Assembly (NCBI GenBank): GCA_903868285.1 | Contig: CAIPUP010000002.1 | Span: 1 to 8,133, forward strand | DNA length: 8,133 nucleotides | Origin: an uncultured beta proteobacterium | GTDB lineage: Bacteria > Pseudomonadota > Gammaproteobacteria > Burkholderiales > SG8-39 | Reading direction: 5' to 3' | In this document: positions 1-5,820 of the stretch, one piece after another | Numbering within the stretch: the first letter of the stretch is position 1 | Layout: every line of letters begins with the position of its first letter | The notes under the pieces: generated by a model | Databases searched by the model: none | Told to the model about the DNA's origin: nothing | What the model saw: only the letters and a program-made list of their open reading frames with translations | Translations under genes and position numbers: made by a program

Positions 1-460
1 TCATCCCGATCTGGAAGTGGATGAACACTCGGTGCTGGTGCTGCGCAACGCCGGTCCGCTGGGTGGGCCGGGCATGCCGGAATGGGGCCTGATGTCGATC
101 CCGAAAAAACTGCTGGCGCGCGGCGTGCGCGACATGGTGCGCATCTCGGATGCGCGCATGAGTGGCACCGCCTACGGCGCCTGTGTGCTGCATGTGGCCC
201 CGGAGTCGTTTGTCGGCGGACCGCTGGCTCTGGTGCAAAACGGGGACCTGATCGAACTCGACATCCCCGGCCGACGACTGGAACTGAAAGTCTCCGAGGA
301 AGAACTGGCGCGCCGGCGCGCCGCCTGGCAACGTCCGCAGCCCAAGTACGAGCGCGGCTATGGCCAGCTGTTCTCACGTCACATCACCCAGGCCGACCAG
401 GGTTGCGACTTCGATTTCCTGGAAGGCACGGCGCCCACGCCAGACCCGGAGATACACTAA
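1..460 (+). CDS. IlvD/Edd-family dehydratase, sugar-acid (L-arabonate-like) type, C-terminal fragment
   Basis: The reading frame is open from base 2 to the TAA at 458-460, giving the last 152 residues of a protein whose family is usually near 575-580 residues, so about three quarters lie upstream of the window. It shows the family signature GGPGMPEW (residues 21-28 of the fragment) and ISDARMSGTAYG (48-59). The Ser of RMSGT is the catalytic base in IlvD/Edd enzymes. The following segment, HVAPES then GGPLALVQNGD, resembles aldonic-acid dehydratases such as L-arabonate dehydratase more than biosynthetic IlvD. These FeS, Mg-dependent cytoplasmic enzymes turn a 2,3-dihydroxy acid into a 2-keto-3-deoxy acid. 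The HpaI-type aldolase three genes downstream could use such a product. Exact substrate is unknown; dihydroxy-acid dehydratase remains a less likely alternative. The in-frame GTG at 17 is not a start. Confidence 0.93.
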   Translation, partial: HPDLEVDEHSVLVLRNAGPLGGPGMPEWGLMSIPKKLLARGVRDMVRISDARMSGTAYGACVLHVAPESFVGGPLALVQNGDLIELDIPGRRLELKVSEEELARRRAAWQRPQPKYERGYGQLFSRHITQADQGCDFDFLEGTAPTPDPEIH

Positions 461-500
461 ATTTTACTTTATAATCAATAAGTTACGAATTTTCACACAG
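461..500 (+). promoter_or_regulatory. candidate promoter before the NIPSNAP gene
   Basis: The 72-bp gap between the dehydratase stop and the NIPSNAP start opens with an abrupt AT-rich stretch in otherwise GC-rich DNA. It contains an exact sigma70 -10 hexamer, TATAAT, at 470-475. No recognisable TTGACA-like hexamer sits 16-18 bp upstream, where the sequence is the end of the dehydratase gene, and there is no TG extension, so an activator would probably be needed. A start near 482 would leave a leader of about 50 nt. The element AATCAATAAGTTACGA (473-488) lies over the -10 and the expected start. Read-through from the dehydratase gene is equally possible. Confidence 0.4.
473..488 (+). repeat. 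16-bp near-repeat, copy 1
   Basis: AATCAATAAGTTACGA matches AATCAATATGTTACGA at 8020-8035 at 15 of 16 positions, in the same orientation. This copy lies over the candidate -10 box of the NIPSNAP operon. It could be a shared regulator site, but a pair of AT-rich 16-mers can match this well by chance in a window of this size. Confidence 0.3.
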
Positions 501-532
501 CAACATCCCACCCACCCTCAAGGAGCATCAGC

Positions 533-853
533 ATGATTTTCGATCTGCGCATCTACACCTGTCACGCCGGCAAGGCCAACGCCTGGCTCAAGATCTATGA
601 GCAGTACGGCTATCCGGTGCAGCGCAAATACCTCGGCGAGCCGGTGCTGGTGTCGACCACCGAGGTCGGTCCGCTGAACCAGGTGGTGCATGTCTGGAAG
701 TACGCCAGCCAGGGCGACCGCGAACAGCGGCGCGATGCCATGGCAGCCGACCCGGCCTGGGGCGACTACCTCAAGGCCAGCGCCGAACTGGGCGCCATCC
801 TCAGCCAGGAAAACCGCATTCTCAAGCCGGCCTCGTTCTCGCCGCTGAAATAA
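533..853 (+). CDS. NIPSNAP family protein
   Basis: This 106-residue protein is a single NIPSNAP domain (dimeric alpha/beta-barrel ferredoxin-like fold) of normal bacterial length. Recognisable features are the opening FDLRIYT (about residues 3-9), KYLGEPV (33-39), the TTEVGPLNQVVHVWKY block (42-57) and ADPAWGDYL near residues 82-90. The start is ATG 533 with a strong AAGGAG at 520-525, seven bases upstream. There is no signal peptide or membrane segment, so it is cytoplasmic. The biochemical role of bacterial NIPSNAP proteins is not established; they often accompany catabolic enzymes, and a small-molecule binding or accessory role is inference. It is the first gene of the probable NIPSNAP, RraA-like, HpaI-like operon. 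Confidence 0.93.
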   Translation: MIFDLRIYTCHAGKANAWLKIYEQYGYPVQRKYLGEPVLVSTTEVGPLNQVVHVWKYASQGDREQRRDAMAADPAWGDYLKASAELGAILSQENRILKPASFSPLK

Positions 854-868
854 GCGCTGAACGTCATT

Positions 869-893
869 TGCCGGCTGTCATGACAAGCCGGCA
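869..893 (+). other. stable hairpin / palindrome between NIPSNAP and RraA-like genes
   Basis: TGCCGGC (869-875) pairs with GCCGGCA (887-893). Inside lie TGTCA (876-880) and TGACA (881-885), with a single unpaired A at 886. As RNA this gives a 7-bp GC-rich stem, a one-base bulge and a short inner stem. As DNA the core TGTCATGACA is a perfect 10-bp palindrome. No T-run follows, so it is not an intrinsic terminator. It starts 15 bases after the NIPSNAP stop and ends 14 bases before the CGGAG ribosome site of the next gene. That position suits an mRNA processing or stability element, or an operator. Confidence 0.6.
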
Positions 894-918
894 CCTCACT
901 CTACTCACGGAGCACTTC

Positions 919-1590
919 ATGCCCATCGGTAATCGCATTCTTCCCATGCCGGCCCGTCCGGACAAAGCCCTCATCAGCGAGTTCGCGCAGATGGTCACGC
1001 CGCACATCTCCGACAGCATGGGCCGCCTGTATGGCGCTGGCCCCTCGATGCAGGCCATGTACAACGGCCAGACCCTGGCCGGCCCGGCCTTCACCGTCAA
1101 GGTCACCCCGGGTGACAACCTGCTGGTGCACTGGGCCATCGACACCGCCCAGCCCGGCGATGTCATCGTGGTCGATGCCGGCGGCATCTGCGAGAACGCC
1201 ATCATCGGCGAGCAGATGTCCTCGCGCGCCGAACAGCGCGGCGTGGCCGGCATGATCATCTGGGGCGCCATCCGCGACTCGGCCGAACTGGGTGAGAGCA
1301 GCTTCCCGGTGTTCGCCAGCGGCGTCTCGCATCGCGGCCCGTACAAGGAAGGCCCGGGCGAGATCAACGTGCCCATCGTCATCGGTGACATGGTGGTGAT
1401 GCCGGGTGACATCATCGTCGGTGATGCCGATGGCATCGTCGCGGTACCGCAATCGCATGCCAAAGAGATCCTCGATTCGGCCAAGTCCATCCTGGTCAAG
1501 GAAACCAAGAACCTGAAAGAGATCAAGGCCGGCACCGTCAATCGCGACTGGGTGGTGAAGGGCCTGCGCGACAAGGGTTATGCGGTGTAA
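919..1590 (+). CDS. RraA-like / class II 4-hydroxy-4-methyl-2-oxoglutarate aldolase-type protein
   Basis: The 223-residue product fits the RraA-like family (swivelling beta/beta/alpha fold, usually trimer or hexamer), which includes HMG/CHA aldolase and oxaloacetate decarboxylase. Visible signatures are GPAFTVKV (55-62), GDVIVVDAGG (80-89), GEQM (97-100) and GAIRDSAEL (116-124). The last contains the RDx2E element of the aldolase subgroup (Arg119, Asp120, Glu123), which binds Mg and pyruvate. A GDIIVGDADGIVAVP block lies at 163-177. These metal-dependent enzymes release pyruvate from 4-hydroxy-4-methyl-2-oxoglutarate-like acids or decarboxylate oxaloacetate. ATG 919 is preferred because CGGAG at 908-912 is six bases upstream and the family's N-terminus begins there; an in-frame TTG at 868 would run through the hairpin. 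The HpaI-like gene follows three bases after the stop. The true substrate is uncertain, and the regulatory RraA proper (RNase E inhibitor) is unlikely given the context and RDx2E motif. Confidence 0.9.
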   Translation: MPIGNRILPMPARPDKALISEFAQMVTPHISDSMGRLYGAGPSMQAMYNGQTLAGPAFTVKVTPGDNLLVHWAIDTAQPGDVIVVDAGGICENAIIGEQMSSRAEQRGVAGMIIWGAIRDSAELGESSFPVFASGVSHRGPYKEGPGEINVPIVIGDMVVMPGDIIVGDADGIVAVPQSHAKEILDSAKSILVKETKNLKEIKAGTVNRDWVVKGLRDKGYAV

Positions 1591-1593
1591 GGC

Positions 1594-2376
1594 ATGCAAC
1601 TGCCCATCAATCACTTCAAGCGCGCGCTGCGCGAGCGCCGGGCGCAGATCGGTCTGTGGCTCAGTGCCGGCAGTCCTTATGTCACCGAGGCGGTGGCCGG
1701 GTCGGGGTTTGACTGGCTGCTGATCGACACCGAGCACTCGCCCAATGATCTGCTGCAGGTGGTGTCGCACCTGCAGTGCATCGGCGCCGGGGCGCAGGGT
1801 CTGGCGCATCCGCCGCAGGGCATCGTGCGACCGGCCTGGAATGACACGGTGCTGATCAAGCGCTATCTGGATGCCGGCGCGCAGACGCTGTTGATTCCGA
1901 TGGTGCAAAACGCCGAGGAGGCGCGCGCCGCAGTGCGGGCCATGCGCTATCCGCCCGATGGCGTGCGCGGGCTGGGCGGCACCACTCGCGCCACGCGCTT
2001 TGGCCGGGTGAAGGATTACTTCCGTGTCGCGGCCGAGGAGCTCTGCCTGCTGGTGCAGATCGAAACCCGCGAGGGTCTGGCGAATCTGGAGCAGATCGCT
2101 GCGGTCGATGGCGTGGACGGCGTATTCATCGGCCCGGCTGATCTGTCAGCCGATCTCGGCTTTCCTGGCGAGATGGCTCACCCGACGGTGCAAGCCGCCA
2201 TCGATGATGCGTTTGCCCGCATCCTCGCCTGTGGCAAGGCCCCCGGCATCATCTGGGGCGATGAGCGCCTGGCGCAGCATGCGCTGGACATCGGCGGACT
2301 GTTCGTGGCGGTGGGACAGGATCTGGTCACCATCGCGCGTCAGGCCGATGCGCTGGCGGCGAAGTACAAGCGCTGA
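1594..2376 (+). CDS. HpcH/HpaI-family class II aldolase
   Basis: This 260-residue TIM-barrel aldolase matches 4-hydroxy-2-oxoheptane-1,7-dioate aldolase (HpaI) over its full length. The HpaI catalytic set is present: His48 in DTEHSPND, Arg79 in VRPAWND, and metal ligands Glu157 (QIETREGL) and Asp183 (IGPADLSADLG). These correspond, from memory of E. coli HpaI, to His45, Arg70, Glu149 and Asp175. The family cleaves 4-hydroxy-2-oxo acids to pyruvate and an aldehyde, including 2-keto-3-deoxy sugar acids. The stretch between His48 and Arg79 (GAGAQGLAHPP) is six residues longer than in HpaI, on the substrate side. The start is ATG 1594, three bases after the previous stop, with only a weak AAGG overlapping that stop, which suggests translational coupling. 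A terminator follows 31 bases after the gene. Macrophomate synthase-like or citrate-lyase-like function is less likely. Confidence 0.94.
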   Translation: MQLPINHFKRALRERRAQIGLWLSAGSPYVTEAVAGSGFDWLLIDTEHSPNDLLQVVSHLQCIGAGAQGLAHPPQGIVRPAWNDTVLIKRYLDAGAQTLLIPMVQNAEEARAAVRAMRYPPDGVRGLGGTTRATRFGRVKDYFRVAAEELCLLVQIETREGLANLEQIAAVDGVDGVFIGPADLSADLGFPGEMAHPTVQAAIDDAFARILACGKAPGIIWGDERLAQHALDIGGLFVAVGQDLVTIARQADALAAKYKR

Positions 2377-2406
2377 TTACCGGGGAGCGTTACTGGAGCC
2401 TCATGC

Positions 2407-2443
2407 AACAAGGCCCGCGTCACTGACCCGGGCCTTGTTTTTT
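2407..2443 (+). terminator. intrinsic terminator of the left operon
   Basis: ACAAGGCCCG (2408-2417) pairs perfectly with CGGGCCTTGT (2429-2438) around an 11-base loop, followed by a run of six T (2438-2443). An A2407-T2439 pair can extend the stem at the cost of T-run bases. It lies 31 bases beyond the HpaI-like stop and is oriented to end plus-strand transcription. On the minus strand there is no T-run, so it would not serve the converging crotonase gene well. Confidence 0.9.
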
Positions 2444-2483
2444 ACCGCGTGCATGTAACGCTTGCGTGCCAGCGCAAACGCCG

Positions 2484-2527
2484 TCACGACTCAGTTACGA
2501 CTCAGTCACGACTCAGTCACGACTCAG
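2484..2527. repeat. four-copy 11-bp tandem repeat overlapping the crotonase stop
   Basis: Four consecutive units of TCACGACTCAG occupy 2484-2494, 2495-2505 (one change, TTACGACTCAG), 2506-2516 and 2517-2527. On the minus strand each unit reads CTGAGTCGTGA (one reads CTGAGTCGTAA), and the first supplies the TGA stop of the crotonase gene (2526-2524). Because 11 is not a multiple of three, successive units place stops in all three frames. The last coding bases on the minus strand, GCGTCATCAC, look like a degenerate fifth unit, matching GAGTCGTGAC at 7 of 10 positions. Confidence 0.9.
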
Positions 2528-3285
2528 TGATGACGCTTTTTCTTTTTCATCTCGCCCGAGGTGTTGACCACCGCATGCAGGCTGCGCGCCAGATCGATGC
2601 CGCCCTGCGCATCCATGTTCGGTGCCACACGCAGGTATTCCTTCAGGCCCATCAGCGCCGGGCGCGGGGTGTTGACCATATTGGCCAGGAAGGCATCGAG
2701 CGTGGCATCGAGCTTGTCATCGGCCACCACCGTGCTGACCAGGCCATAGCTCAGGGCGCGCTGGGCATCGACGAAATCGGTCGAGTACACCAGATAGGCA
2801 ATGGCATTGCGCGACACGCGGTCGAACAGCGAGGACATCACCATGGTCGGCAGGATGTTGTGATTCATCTCCGGCGCGTTGTAGGTGGCCTTGTCGGAGG
2901 AGAACGACACATCGCACAACGCCGCCAGCGCCATGCCAAAGCCCATGCAGCGACCGCGAATCTTGCCGATGACCGGGATCGGCGAACGACGCATGGCCCA
3001 GTAGCAATTGAAAATCACATCGTTGTCAAAGCGCCGGTTCCAGGCATCCACCGGCACCGGTGCGCCACCGGTTGCGTTCACGGCATTGGGCGAGCTGGCA
3101 CGGCCGGTACAGAAGTCCGGGCCGTTGGCGGCGAGTACGATCATGTCGGAGGTCTCATGCGCCTTGCCCACCACCTCGGCAAATTGCAGCGCCATGGCAT
3201 CGGTCATGCCGTTGCCGTTATCCGGGCGATTGAGGGTGATGCGCAGCACCGGGCCATCCTGTTGCACCAGCAAATCTTGACTCAT
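2524..3285 (-). CDS. enoyl-CoA hydratase/isomerase (crotonase) family protein
   Basis: The 253-residue crotonase-fold protein has normal length and order: ITLNRPD (16-22), the first oxyanion-hole segment DFCTGR (57-62), the second GRCMGFGMALAALCD (111-125), and NAPEMNHNILP (136-146). Compared with mitochondrial enoyl-CoA hydratase, the second catalytic glutamate (Glu164) is kept as Glu139. The position of Glu144 is Ala119, twenty residues earlier as expected. Classical syn-hydration normally needs both, so an isomerase, a hydrolase/lyase or a specialised hydratase is more likely. The C-terminus is a basic tail, KKKKRHH. The ATG is preceded by AAAGGAAG (plus 3290-3297), four bases away. It lies 58 bp downstream of the molybdoenzyme gene, and its stop falls in a tandem repeat. 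It acts on an acyl-CoA in the cytoplasm; the substrate is unknown. Confidence 0.92.
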   Translation of the reverse strand: MSQDLLVQQDGPVLRITLNRPDNGNGMTDAMALQFAEVVGKAHETSDMIVLAANGPDFCTGRASSPNAVNATGGAPVPVDAWNRRFDNDVIFNCYWAMRRSPIPVIGKIRGRCMGFGMALAALCDVSFSSDKATYNAPEMNHNILPTMVMSSLFDRVSRNAIAYLVYSTDFVDAQRALSYGLVSTVVADDKLDATLDAFLANMVNTPRPALMGLKEYLRVAPNMDAQGGIDLARSLHAVVNTSGEMKKKKRHH

Positions 3286-3343
3286 GTTACTTCCTTTCGT
3301 TTTCGCCTTCGTTTAAAAAAACCAATAAAAACAATCACTTATG

Positions 3344-5743
3344 TTATTTCTGTAAAGCCTGCCAGATACGCTGCGGGGTGACCGGCATCTCCAGATGGGT
3401 GACACCATGATCCGCCAGCGCATCCACCACCGCATTCACGAACACCGCCAATGCCGGGGTGGTGCCACCCTCGCCACCGGAGCGCACACCATGTACGTTG
3501 GAGCTGGCCGGCACTTCGCTCAGCGCGGTATCAAAGCACGGAAAGTGATCGGCACGCGGCATGGCGTAGTCCATGAACGAGCCCGCCAGCGCCTGGCCGC
3601 TGTCATCGAACACGCAATGCTCGAGCATGGCCTGTCCAATGCCCTGGGCGATGCCACCATGCGTCTGGCCATGCAGGATGAGCGGATTGATGGCGCGACC
3701 GACATCATCGATCGCGGCATAGCGCTGGATCTCGGTGGCTCCGGTCTCGGGATCGATCTCCACTTCCAGCACCTGCGCACCATAGGGATAAGAGCCGATG
3801 CGCACGATTTCATCGCTGGTCGCGGCCAACGGTCCGCGCAAGTCTGACGGCAGTGGCAGCGTTGCATAGGCGCCAACACCCTCGGCCGCCGCCGCCACCG
3901 CATACAGGCCGAGCGCGCGGTCGGTTCCCTTCACCACAAACTCGCCACAACCCTGCTGCAAAAGAAATTCCACGTCGCGCTCATCGGCTTCCAATACGCG
4001 GGCGGCGATTTTTACGCCGCGTTCGATGATGGCGGTGGTGGCATGGCCGATGATGATGGAGGCCATGCGCATCGACCGGCCGGAGTGCGACCCACCCCCT
4101 TCTTTCACGATGTCGGTGTCGCCGGTGATCAGCTCCACCTGGTCGAATGCCACCCCCAGCCACTGCACCACCAGCTGCGCAAAGCTGGTGTCATGGCCCT
4201 GTCCACTGGAGAGCGTGCCGATCACCACTTCCACTCCGGCAGCGCGCCCGGCCGTGGCGGGCCGTATCCGGATGTCAGTACGCTCGCGCGGATTGCCGGA
4301 GGTGATCTCGACATAGTTGGCAAGGCCGATGCCTCGCAACTTGCCACGCGCACTGGATGCCGCCTTGCGTGCGGCATACCCCGGCCAGTCGGCCATGCGC
4401 AGTATTTCCGCCATCGCCGCGGGATAGTCGCCGCTGTCATAGGTGATGCCCAGGGCATTGGCAAAGGGCATGTCACTGCTGCGTACCAGATTGCGCCGAC
4501 GCAGCTCGGCCACATCAAAGCCGAATTGCCTGGCCGCGATGTCCACCAGGCGTTCGATCACAAACATCGCCTCGGGCCGACCGGCGCTGCGATAGGGATT
4601 CGTTGGCGGCGTATTGGACATCACTCCGCGTGCACGGACATGCGCCAGCGGAATGCGGTAGACCCCGCTCATCAGCGACACGCCCTTGCTCAGCGGCACC
4701 AGCGAGACCACGTGCGCACCGACATTGCTGATGTTGTCGCAGCGCAGGGCAAGGAAATTGCCCTCGGCATCCAGCGCCAGTTGTGCATCGACCGCCAAAT
4801 CACGGCCCTGATAGTCGGCCACCAGTGCCTCGCTGCGCTCGCCAGTCCATTTCACCGGCCGGCCGATGCGCCGGGCCGCCCAGGCCACCAGAATGAACTC
4901 CGGATAACAGGCATTGCGGGTACCGAAATTGCCGCCGATCTGTTTTGCAACAACACGGACATTTGCCTCCGGCACATCCAGCGCACCCGCCAGCTCGCGC
5001 TTTAGCCGCACTACGCCACCACAACCGGCATACAGGGTGTAGCGCCCGCTGTCCGCATCGAATACGCCCAGCGCCGCACGCGGCTCCATCGGCACGCCGG
5101 TGACACGTTGCACCCAGGTACGCAGTGTCGCCACATGCGTTGCACGATCAAAGGCGGCTTGCACCGCGGTTGCATCCCCCACCTCGGCATCCAGGCAGAC
5201 ATTGCTGCCATGCGCTTCCCACAACTGCGGCGCATCGGCAGCGGTCGCCGCACGGGGATCAGTCACCGCCGGCAACGGCTCCCATTCAATCTCGACCAAC
5301 TCGGCCGCATCACGCGCCAGCTGGCGGGACTCGGCCAGCACCATCGCTACCGGCTCGCCCACGAAGCGCGCCTTGTCCCATGGCAAGGCGTAGTGCGGGG
5401 AGATCCAGGCCGGCCCGCCATCGCGCTGCTGCAACAGGATGTCGGGCTCACTGCCCAGCTGCGGCTTGTGCGGTATCGGCTTATGACCCTCTGCGCGCAC
5501 ATCCGCGCCAGTGAGCACCGCCAGTACCCCAGGCAGTGCCAGTGCGCGCTGACTGTGAATGGCCAGAATGCGTGCATGCGCATGGGGTGAGCGCAGCATC
5601 GCGGCATACACCTGTCCCGGCTGATTGAAGTCGTCGCTATAGCAGCCCTGTCCGGTCAGCAGCGCCCTGTCCTCGCGTCGCAAGACCGGCTGACCAATGC
5701 CGGCTATCAGAGTGGAGTCGGTAACTGCGTTCGGGTGCGACAT
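3344..5743 (-). CDS. xanthine dehydrogenase family molybdopterin-binding subunit (CoxL-like, not CO dehydrogenase)
   Basis: From ATG 5743 the product is 799 residues, normal for the large Mo subunit of xanthine oxidase-family hydroxylases. An N-terminal a/b hammerhead domain (about 17-165) includes VGEPVAMVLAE (128-138). The Mo-cofactor domains follow with GGNFGTRN (270-277), NPYRSAGRPEA (382-392), a GQGHDTSFAQ block, GGGSHSGRSM and the catalytic Glu758 in SGGEGGTTPA. The CO-dehydrogenase loop with the Cu-binding Cys (AYRCSFR) is replaced by PYRSAGR, so it is not form I CoxL. The Gln near Mo (in a TQNP-like motif) is also replaced, by GCGG (240-243). Such enzymes hydroxylate aldehydes, heterocycles or acyl-CoA, but need FeS and FAD partners that are absent here. 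An in-frame start at 5809 would add 22 residues that do not look like family sequence; AGGAAAG upstream of 5743 is somewhat far but plausible. The gene lies in a run with the Bug and crotonase genes. Confidence 0.93.
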   Translation of the reverse strand: MSHPNAVTDSTLIAGIGQPVLRREDRALLTGQGCYSDDFNQPGQVYAAMLRSPHAHARILAIHSQRALALPGVLAVLTGADVRAEGHKPIPHKPQLGSEPDILLQQRDGGPAWISPHYALPWDKARFVGEPVAMVLAESRQLARDAAELVEIEWEPLPAVTDPRAATAADAPQLWEAHGSNVCLDAEVGDATAVQAAFDRATHVATLRTWVQRVTGVPMEPRAALGVFDADSGRYTLYAGCGGVVRLKRELAGALDVPEANVRVVAKQIGGNFGTRNACYPEFILVAWAARRIGRPVKWTGERSEALVADYQGRDLAVDAQLALDAEGNFLALRCDNISNVGAHVVSLVPLSKGVSLMSGVYRIPLAHVRARGVMSNTPPTNPYRSAGRPEAMFVIERLVDIAARQFGFDVAELRRRNLVRSSDMPFANALGITYDSGDYPAAMAEILRMADWPGYAARKAASSARGKLRGIGLANYVEITSGNPRERTDIRIRPATAGRAAGVEVVIGTLSSGQGHDTSFAQLVVQWLGVAFDQVELITGDTDIVKEGGGSHSGRSMRMASIIIGHATTAIIERGVKIAARVLEADERDVEFLLQQGCGEFVVKGTDRALGLYAVAAAAEGVGAYATLPLPSDLRGPLAATSDEIVRIGSYPYGAQVLEVEIDPETGATEIQRYAAIDDVGRAINPLILHGQTHGGIAQGIGQAMLEHCVFDDSGQALAGSFMDYAMPRADHFPCFDTALSEVPASSNVHGVRSGGEGGTTPALAVFVNAVVDALADHGVTHLEMPVTPQRIWQALQK

Positions 5744-5820
5744 TGCTGCAATTCTTTCCTGGGAACACACGACTAAAGCGTAGGGCGTTATTTCAAAGCG
5801 AACTTGCAAAGAGCGCGATC

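Noticed and set aside
490..500. TTTTCACACAG resembling the E. coli lac leader sequence, which could suggest vector sequence
   Set aside because: The match is only about ten bases and the flanks are unrelated; chance similarity.
901..1908. Long minus-strand open frame of 335 codons opposite the RraA-like and HpaI-like genes
   Set aside because: It is antisense to two well-supported genes, has His/Arg/Asp-rich composition typical of reading GC-rich codons backwards, and matches no family I know.
2459..2480. Imperfect inverted repeat CGCTTGCG / CGCAAACG as a terminator for the minus-strand operon
   Set aside because: The stem has a mismatch and no T-run follows on the minus strand; not strong enough to call.
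4043..5005. Plus-strand open frame of 320 codons inside the molybdoenzyme region
   Set aside because: Shadow of the minus-strand gene, whose motifs are continuous across the whole stretch; the shadow product is low-complexity His/Arg/Ala sequence.
5744..5809. 22-residue N-terminal extension of the molybdoenzyme from the ATG at 5809
   Set aside because: The extension does not resemble family sequence, and the downstream ATG gives the usual length and N-terminal pattern.
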